Shown piece after piece: positions 63,561 to 64,000 of a stretch of DNA of 64,000 nucleotides. The stretch's first letter is position 1; every line of letters starts with the position of its first letter. The stretch comes from Promerops cafer (Eukaryota; Chordata; Aves; Passeriformes; Nectariniidae). The notes under the pieces are model-generated. The model was given only the letters and a program-made list of their open reading frames with translations, was not told the DNA's origin and made no database searches. Location of the stretch: positions 1,837,881 to 1,901,880 of the forward strand of contig VZSE01002342.1 of NCBI GenBank assembly GCA_013398275.1, given 5' to 3'. The position numbers and the translations under genes were made by a program.

Positions 63561-64000
63561 TTTATTAAAGTCAGTATTTTTTTTTAAACTATTTCAAAAT
63601 GCTGCTGCTACTTATGCTGTTACAAGCTTAATAGTTTTGGGTGGACTTTAGTGATTATATTAAAAGACTGTAGATTCAAACATCCCTATCAACAGAAATC
63701 TTAACTGAATGTAGGAAATTTTCTGGAAAAAATGCTGAAAGCCAAGGTCAAGATTCTGCAAAGATCTAATAAACAAGAAACATAGCTGAATTTAGTCCTA
63801 ATTACTGGCTTAGATATGTGGGATATTATACTACAGTTAAGCATGAAAAATTCTTGGGAAACTCTGAACTTAAAATTAAACAGGGCAGATGGAGAGTACT
63901 CTTTCAACTGCTATTTCAAGACAAAATGATTTAACACCAGCACCTAAATATTGCTTCAATTTTCAACACCTTAACAACTGAGGAATTCATTCCAGGCAAA

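Larger units (their letters stand above)
46646..64000 (-). other. CLOCK: CLOCK 5' intronic region (non-coding)
   Basis: AT-rich sequence upstream of the first coding exon, without a CpG island, so the CLOCK promoter lies beyond the window. One candidate non-coding exon (48903-48956) and three CR1 copies lie here. No exon of the next gene, expected to be PDCL2, was found. Microsatellite-like AT sequence occurs at 63495-63560. Confidence 0.6.

Overview
This is a window of a bird nuclear genome, probably a passerine. The main evidence is two conserved vertebrate genes with intron-exon structure, several CR1 LINE fragments, and LTRs that resemble common songbird families. The protein-level comparisons were made from memory of the families, not by a database search.

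Layout: (1) 1-8715 plus 3' UTR to about 9.53 kb, + strand: TMEM165, the Golgi Mn2+/Ca2+ transporter of the UPF0016/Gdt1 family. The window opens at what looks like the last codon of exon 1, and exons 2-6 and the stop are all present. (2) About 9.53-13.87 kb: a gene-poor spacer between two genes that face each other tail to tail. (3) About 13.87-46.65 kb, - strand: CLOCK, the circadian bHLH-PAS transcription factor. All 20 coding exons are present with intact reading frame and splice sites, giving 852 codons from the first ATG or 843 from the second. (4) About 46.65-64 kb: the 5' intronic region of CLOCK. It holds one candidate non-coding exon and three internally deleted CR1 copies. The CLOCK promoter is not in the window.

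The two genes have unrelated jobs (Golgi ion homeostasis and circadian transcription). They share only a convergent arrangement that, to my knowledge, is conserved in tetrapods.

I found no new multi-gene system, no CRISPR array, no RNA gene and no intact mobile element. The observations most worth checking are in CLOCK: an LTR inserted about 10 bp inside the 5' splice site after coding exon 6, whose target duplication includes part of the donor; two upstream ORFs that overrun the first ATG and stop before the second; a short eight-glutamine tract at the avian Clock polyQ locus; a sense-strand LTR poly(A) signal within an intron; a weak GTGCAG donor; and a CpG-rich, LTR-like insert carrying a perfect CACGTG E-box.
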